Positions 5,848 to 5,866 of a DNA stretch of 5,866 nucleotides are shown piece after piece (the first letter of the stretch is position 1; each line of letters opens with the position of its first letter). The position numbers were made by a program, and so were the translations under genes. The notes beneath the pieces are model-generated. The model worked only from the letters and a program-made list of their open reading frames with translations, was not told where the DNA came from and did not search any database. Origin of the DNA: Acidobacteriota bacterium (lineage in GTDB: Bacteria > Acidobacteriota > Terriglobia > Terriglobales > Acidobacteriaceae); assembly GCA_021810815.1 (NCBI GenBank), contig JAJZHR010000176.1, forward strand, positions 1 through 5,866. The letters are read 5' to 3'.

Positions 5848-5866
5848 CTGTTCTTCTGGTTGTCAT

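Noticed and set aside
5747..5866. Small minus-strand open frame of 39 codons starting at the window edge
   Set aside because: It merely translates the hexamer array, overlaps the lyase start, and its upstream region is outside the window.
1..5866. CRISPR array, tRNA or rRNA genes
   Set aside because: No regularly spaced direct repeats with spacers, no cloverleaf-like sequence and no rRNA-like text were seen on either strand.

Overview
The window carries a GC-rich bacterial chromosome segment with four substantial genes, one broken transposase and several intergenic repeats. The gene style suggests an acidobacterium of the Terriglobia type: a Cys-lipoprotein carrying a chitobiase-C-terminal-like repeat, a ROK repressor next to a twin-arginine-exported alginate-lyase-family enzyme, and a short array of GGCAAS-type hexamers. 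That assignment comes from gene style only, and no rRNA or other marker is present to confirm it.

Layout. Positions 2-757 (minus) hold an IclR-family regulator that runs off the left edge with only a few C-terminal residues missing. Its upstream region contains a strong inverted repeat (828-863) that overlaps its probable promoter. Next come a repeated extragenic segment (857-886) and the N-terminal remnant of an ISAs1-family transposase (923-1207, plus). A consensus sigma-70 promoter (TTGACA, 18 nt, TATAAT; 1214-1243) starts only a few bases after the remnant's stop codon. It drives a 554-residue predicted lipoprotein (1325-2989) with an N-terminal CHB_HEX_C-like domain and a large domain I do not recognise. 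About ten bases after that gene lies a second, almost identical copy of the extragenic segment (2999-3027). A 363-base gap (2990-3352) contains this copy and a cluster of ATACCA/TGGTAT and TAGGTGG motifs. It leads into a ROK-family repressor (3353-4549, plus). Only 5 bases separate its stop from the stop of the convergent alginate-lyase-family gene (4555-5757, minus). The right edge holds a degenerate hexamer repeat array (5805-5847).

How the genes may work together: IclR and ROK proteins both commonly sense sugars or sugar acids, the lyase-family enzyme would cleave polyuronides outside the cytoplasm, and the lipoprotein looks like a surface carbohydrate-associated protein. A small polysaccharide (polyuronide) utilisation neighbourhood is a reasonable inference. 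However, no transporter or catabolic gene is visible, and the IS remnant and repeats show that the left half has been rearranged. I do not see a clearly new defence or mobile system. The most unusual items are the unrecognised lipoprotein domain, the paired extragenic repeats flanking it, and the consensus promoter abutting the IS remnant.
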